Of a DNA stretch of 64,000 bases, positions 61,212 through 64,000 are shown piece by piece (the first letter of the stretch is position 1; each line of letters opens with the position of its first letter). Source of the DNA: Maribacter sp. PR1 (lineage in GTDB: Bacteria; Bacteroidota; Bacteroidia; Flavobacteriales; Flavobacteriaceae). A model generated the notes under the pieces. It made no database searches, was not told where the DNA came from, and saw only the letters and a program-made list of their open reading frames with translations. The stretch lies in the NCBI RefSeq assembly GCF_028464145.1, contig NZ_JAQPCG010000008.1, positions 186,001 through 250,000 of the forward strand, in the 5' to 3' direction. The translations under genes were made by a program, and so were the position numbers.

Positions 61212-61629
61212 CGGTATGAATTTTTGAAATTGCTTCTAATTGTTTTTCGGTAGCGACTTTTTGTATTTCGTTGAACAAAACCCGTTCCTCGAAACGGATG
61301 TGCTTTTCCAGTTCCTCTTCAATCAAGCTGAGGGATTTTGAGGGCGCATCTGTCTCTGCAAAAAGCCTATGAAGGCTTTTATGTTGGGATAACGCCATCT
61401 GGACCAGCTCGTTTTGATTGCCAAGGATAGGGAATATGTGCTCTTCCTCCAGTTTAAAATGCGGAATCAAATGGGTCGAATAAAACCAGTCCACATATTT
61501 TTTAATACGCCCTTCAGAGATTCCCTTTGAGAATCCTGTTCTGATCTTCCAACAGAGCAGTAGGCCGTGATGGTGTTCACGGCTTACTCCCTGTAGTGCC
61601 TTGTTGCGCTTAATGGGTCTGATTTTCAT
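61168..61629 (-). CDS. Hemerythrin-like di-iron protein
   Basis: A 153-residue four-helix hemerythrin-type protein. The iron ligands can be read as His and Glu in SREHHHGLLL, THLIPHFKLEEEHIFP, LSQHKSLHRLF and LEKHIRFEERVLF. Such domains bind oxygen or nitric oxide. The gene starts 6 bases after the RIC gene stop on the same strand and overlaps the membrane-protein gene. With RIC and the Rrf2 regulator it forms a nitrosative/oxidative-stress set. Confidence 0.9.
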   Translation of the reverse strand: MKIRPIKRNKALQGVSREHHHGLLLCWKIRTGFSKGISEGRIKKYVDWFYSTHLIPHFKLEEEHIFPILGNQNELVQMALSQHKSLHRLFAETDAPSKSLSLIEEELEKHIRFEERVLFNEIQKVATEKQLEAISKIHTDEKFNDNINDPFWV

Positions 61630-61635
61630 AAGTCC

Positions 61636-62370
61636 TTATACAACGAATTTTTGTTCCAAAATCTCGGCCTTGGGAAACAGGATGTTATTTTCCAAATGGA
61701 TATGCCGGTGCAGGTCTTCCTCGAATTCCTTGAGCAACGCGAACGCTACACGGTAGGTACTGCATGCATCCGAAGGGGGGGTATAATCGTTACTTAACCC
61801 TGCAATAAGCCTAAAGCGTTCGCCCTCGTTCTCATGTTCCTGCATCATCATGGAGATGGGGTTCTTGACCGTGCCGAAATGTGGGCTGTCAAGCGGCTCG
61901 TTCTGCCGTTCTGCCTTGACCATTTTTCTCACCCACGGAAAGAGCACCAGTTCTTCTTTTTTCATGTGCATGGCCAGTTCGCCTGCCGATGCCTTGAAAT
62001 GTTCGTTGATTTCGAAAAGCTCGGGGTGTCTTTCGCCATGTACCTTAAAGAGTTTGGCAAGGTATTGTTTCAGTACCGGTATTTTTCCCTCGACGTACCT
62101 GTGGTGCTTTTTCTCGATATAATCGGCCAAGAGATCTAACGGCCACGATTTAAAATCGGCATTATCGTTATTGTTCTGCAGCTGTACTTCATCTATTTCA
62201 CCGAGCAGCACATTGACATCGAGATCATATTTTTCGGATACTTCTTCAATACTACGGTTGCCCTTGCAGCAAAAATCGATTTTATGGTTCTTGAAAACCT
62301 GTGCGATGCGGTAGTCGTCGGCCACCATTTGTCCGATTGTTTTTTCTAAGGTATTTTCCATGTTATTCAT
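61636..62370 (-). CDS. ric: RIC/ScdA/YtfE-type di-iron protein for iron-sulfur cluster repair
   Basis: A 244-residue protein with the N-terminal ScdA domain (IGQMVADDYRIAQVF, then IDFCCKGN with C34-C35) and a hemerythrin-like domain (DLLADYIEKKHHRYVE, HGERHPEL, HMKKEELVLFPW, EHENEGERF, EEDLHRHIHLENNILFP). RIC proteins restore iron-sulfur clusters damaged by nitric oxide or peroxide. The start may be the ATG at 62370 or 62361. A palindrome shared with the Rrf2 gene lies 14-36 bases upstream, so the gene is probably under control of that regulator. The hemerythrin gene follows in one unit. Confidence 0.95.
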   Translation of the reverse strand: MNNMENTLEKTIGQMVADDYRIAQVFKNHKIDFCCKGNRSIEEVSEKYDLDVNVLLGEIDEVQLQNNNDNADFKSWPLDLLADYIEKKHHRYVEGKIPVLKQYLAKLFKVHGERHPELFEINEHFKASAGELAMHMKKEELVLFPWVRKMVKAERQNEPLDSPHFGTVKNPISMMMQEHENEGERFRLIAGLSNDYTPPSDACSTYRVAFALLKEFEEDLHRHIHLENNILFPKAEILEQKFVV

Positions 62371-62383
62371 GATTTTTAAAGAA

Positions 62384-62406
62384 ATTCGGATAAATTTATC
62401 CTGTTT
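62384..62406. promoter_or_regulatory. Palindromic operator upstream of the RIC gene
   Basis: ATTCGGATAAATTTATCC contains the perfect palindrome GGATAAATTTATCC (62388-62401). The copy upstream of the Rrf2 gene shares ATTCGGA and ATTTATCC at the same spacing. It probably binds the Rrf2-type regulator. Confidence 0.6.
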
Positions 62407-62421
62407 ATGTTTAAATTTTTT

Positions 62422-62856
62422 TTAACGTTTCAAATAGGTCGTCCCCACTTCTAGACCTTCGGTCATTTCTTGAAGACTGGCACTTTCGAGCATGTTCTTT
62501 AGATTGTCCCGAATCGCGACAAATTTATCATGTACGGGGCAGGGCTTGTTCGCATTACATTTTTTCAGTCCCAGGCCGCAGCCCACATAAACATTGTCGC
62601 CATCTATAGCATATACTATTTCACTCAGTTTGATTTTTTTGATTTGTTCTTTCTCAATTTGAAAACCACCTGCCGATCCCTTTACCGAATCGACGATTTT
62701 GTTTCTTGACAGCTGTTGAAGTATTTTAGCAGTAAACGCAACCGGCGAATCGATTTCTTCGGCTATTTCTTTTAAGCTTACCCGCTTACCCTCAAGCGAT
62801 TGAAGGGCGATGTACATTGAGGCCCTTATACCGTATTCACATGCTTTAGAAAACAT
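62422..62856 (-). CDS. Rrf2-family regulator of the nitrosative-stress set (NsrR-like)
   Basis: The start MFSKACEYGIRASMYIA at 62856 is preferred, giving 144 residues; an 18-residue upstream extension (62910) is unlikely and would start within the promoter. The winged helix (LKEIAEEIDSPVAFTAKILQQ, GSAGGFQIEK) is followed by three cysteines in VGCGLGLKKCNANKPC, spaced as in iron-sulfur NsrR/IscR proteins. It is adjacent to the RIC gene, and both have the same palindromic site upstream, so autoregulation and control of RIC by nitric oxide sensing is the simplest reading. Confidence 0.92.
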   Translation of the reverse strand: MFSKACEYGIRASMYIALQSLEGKRVSLKEIAEEIDSPVAFTAKILQQLSRNKIVDSVKGSAGGFQIEKEQIKKIKLSEIVYAIDGDNVYVGCGLGLKKCNANKPCPVHDKFVAIRDNLKNMLESASLQEMTEGLEVGTTYLKR

Positions 62857-62900
62857 TTTAAATTGCTTTGAAATTGGATACAAAGATAATGATAAATTTA

Positions 62901-62923
62901 ATTCGGACATATTTATCCGAAAT
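62901..62923. promoter_or_regulatory. Palindromic operator upstream of the Rrf2 gene
   Basis: ATTCGGACATATTTATCC, then GAAAT, has arms TTCGGA and TCCGAA around eight bases. It matches the RIC-gene site in both halves and lies 45-67 bases upstream of the Rrf2 start. Confidence 0.6.
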
Positions 62924-62941
62924 AAATTTATTAAGAAGGAT

Positions 62942-63526
62942 TTATGGTATTCTGAAATTTAATGAATAGACAAGAATAGATTTAAGGATAATATTTCTAT
63001 ACACTAAATGTTGCCACTTAAAATCCCTGAACCAACTCCTGAAGTTTTCTGGTTTTCGAAATACTAATCTTTTTTCTGATGTATGTATCCACCCTTTTTG
63101 TTTAAATTCGGAAATGATCCGGATACATGATTCGGCTGCAGTGCCCACAAGATTAGCCATATCTTCTCTTGATAAGTTTAATCGTAGAAATCCATCAGAA
63201 TCCTCCCCAAAATTATGCTTGAAATGTAACAAGGCTGTAGTTATTCGCTGCCTTAATGTCCTATGGGACATGTTGATGATTACGTTATCGGCCTCTTTTA
63301 AATCATTGGCCATTTGCTCCAATAGTTCAAATGCAAAGTCCGGGTTTCTGTTCAAAATCACGTTAATATTAGTTTTTGGAATAAAACAGACGTTCGAATC
63401 GTCCAATGCTGTTGCACTAATATTGGCGAATTCCTTGGAAAAAACCGAAGTTTGGCCTAAGATTTTCCCTTTGGCCACCAATTTTAAAATCTGTTCCTTA
63501 CCATTGGCAAGGGAAAGTACGGGAAG
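62942..63526 (-). pseudogene. Crp/Fnr-family regulator, truncated at both ends
   Basis: The frame opens right after a stop at 63527-63529 and reads LPVLSLANGKEQILKLVAKG, KILGQTSVFSKEF, then the dimer helix and a Crp-type helix-turn-helix (LNLSREDMANLVGTAAESC, IRIISEFKQKGWI). The first about 60 residues of the cyclic-nucleotide-type sensor domain are missing, and the last 30 residues do not look like the family. A shortened protein from a GTG at 63481 would lack a complete effector domain. Fnr-type regulators govern anaerobic respiration, so loss here may have shifted control to the Rrf2 and sigma-54 systems in this window. Confidence 0.75.
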
Positions 63527-63529
63527 TTA

Positions 63530-63941
63530 AGCGACTGGAGACGACGGTGTCCTGATAGGAAGTCCTTGGGCACTGCCCTGTTTTTCGATGCACCGAAAAA
63601 TAACCAGGGCTTCTTTTATTAAAGGACCTTAAGATTTGATAGGCGGTCAGACGGATTTGCGACCTTAGACGGCAAAGACCCTAGAAGGGTTTGCAAAGGA
63701 AGGACGTACTAAAATCCGAGTGGACGACTTCCTTTTAAATTATTTATAATTCCCCTATGTTCTTTGTTCAATTATTTCCACAAAGTCCCAAGAAGGCTTT
63801 GTGAAGGAAGACTTATAGTCAAAGTTAAAGTAAGCTTTAATTGAAGTCCTGTCACCGAACGACAAAATCTGGTCGTGACTAAATCCAGTAAGTAATATTT
63901 TATTTAACTTCACTATTCTGGCTGATGAAAAAATTGATTTT
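63530..63941. other. Repeat-rich non-coding stretch of about 410 bases
   Basis: It abuts the truncated Crp/Fnr gene. It contains a strong hairpin (63575-63610), two imperfect direct repeats of about 32 bases (63674-63705 and 63782-63812, about 80% alike, core AGAAGG.TTTG..AAGGAAG) and another fold at about 63850-63878 (GTCAC ... GTGAC with CGAC/GTCG inside). No reading frame is convincing. It may be a structured RNA or a decayed insertion. Confidence 0.5.
63575..63610. terminator. Long hairpin, possible terminator
   Basis: Arms GCCCTG-TTTTTCG and CGAAAAA-(TAAC)-CAGGGC pair over 13 bases with a 4-base bulge and a 6-base loop, followed by TTCTTTTATT on the plus strand. No plus-strand gene ends here, so its role is unclear. 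Confidence 0.5.
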
Positions 63942-64000
63942 ATGATTAAAAATAACTTAGTTTTAATTCTGACTTCAATTTATATTTCATCATTTGGTCA
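63942..64000 (+). CDS. Start of an exported protein (cut by window end)
   Basis: The ATG at 63942 opens a frame to the window end with a typical signal peptide (MIKNNLVLILTSIYISSFGQ). Nothing of the mature protein is visible, so no function can be given. A shorter ATG frame at 63924 stops after six codons. Confidence 0.6.
   Translation, partial: MIKNNLVLILTSIYISSFG

Overview
The window reads as the chromosome of a marine, alga-associated member of the Bacteroidota, most likely Flavobacteriaceae. The support is SusC/SusD pairs, an ECF sigma/FecR pair, a type IX secretion (T9SS) C-terminal domain, many Cys-lipoproteins, a Bacteroidota-type tyrosine recombinase and a Sec-type (clade II-like) nosZ cluster. 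No rRNA gene, complete tRNA or CRISPR array was seen.

1-31.5 kb is a polysaccharide utilization locus (PUL). The end of a SusD gene is followed on the plus strand by a GH36-like protein, five family-S1 sulfatases (one fused to a GH78-type rhamnosidase), a GH127-type protein, a GH3, a GH99/WbsX-like lipoprotein and a two-domain beta-helix protein with a T9SS tail. On the minus strand are two metallophosphoesterases, a second SusD/SusC pair, FecR and an ECF sigma factor. The sulfatases plus rhamnosidase suggest a sulfated, rhamnose-containing algal glycan such as an ulvan or rhamnan sulfate type. This is inference: no lyase or endo-enzyme is recognised.

31.5-37.9 kb is a decayed mobile region. 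It holds a tyrosine recombinase preceded by repeated GTCAACA boxes, a complete HipB/HipA pair with two operator-like repeats, a 3' fragment of initiator tRNA-Met followed by a terminator (a likely attachment site), and pseudogenes of a relaxase and a MobC-like protein. The PUL lies on the side where such an integrated element would be expected, so it may have arrived on it.

37.9-48.4 kb is a nitrous oxide reduction region: an Rrf2 regulator diverging from cytochrome c, FAS1 lipoprotein, nosZ, a membrane protein, nosL, cupin, nosD, nosF and nosY. A soluble histidine kinase and a sigma-54 response regulator follow, with a sigma-54-type promoter just upstream of the kinase.

48.5-58.7 kb is a plus-strand run of stress and energy genes: two Rnk/GreA-C-terminal-like proteins, a secreted protein, a four-helix-type membrane protein, a Cys4 microprotein, glutamate dehydrogenase, a Usp protein, a SulP transporter, a DUF3124-like lipoprotein, an MscS-type channel and a heme-copper-oxidase-like membrane protein.

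58.7-64 kb, mostly minus strand, holds the C-terminal fragment of a type ISP restriction enzyme carrying inserted repeat motifs, a MarR-thioredoxin-like group with a palindromic operator, and a nitrosative-stress set (hemerythrin, RIC di-iron repair protein, Rrf2 regulator). The RIC and Rrf2 genes share an upstream palindrome. A truncated Crp/Fnr gene and a repeat-rich unexplained stretch end the window.

Together the right half reads as a low-oxygen and nitrogen-oxide respiration and stress region, and the left half as an accessory glycan-degradation island. All calls come from reading sequence and motifs; no database search was run.
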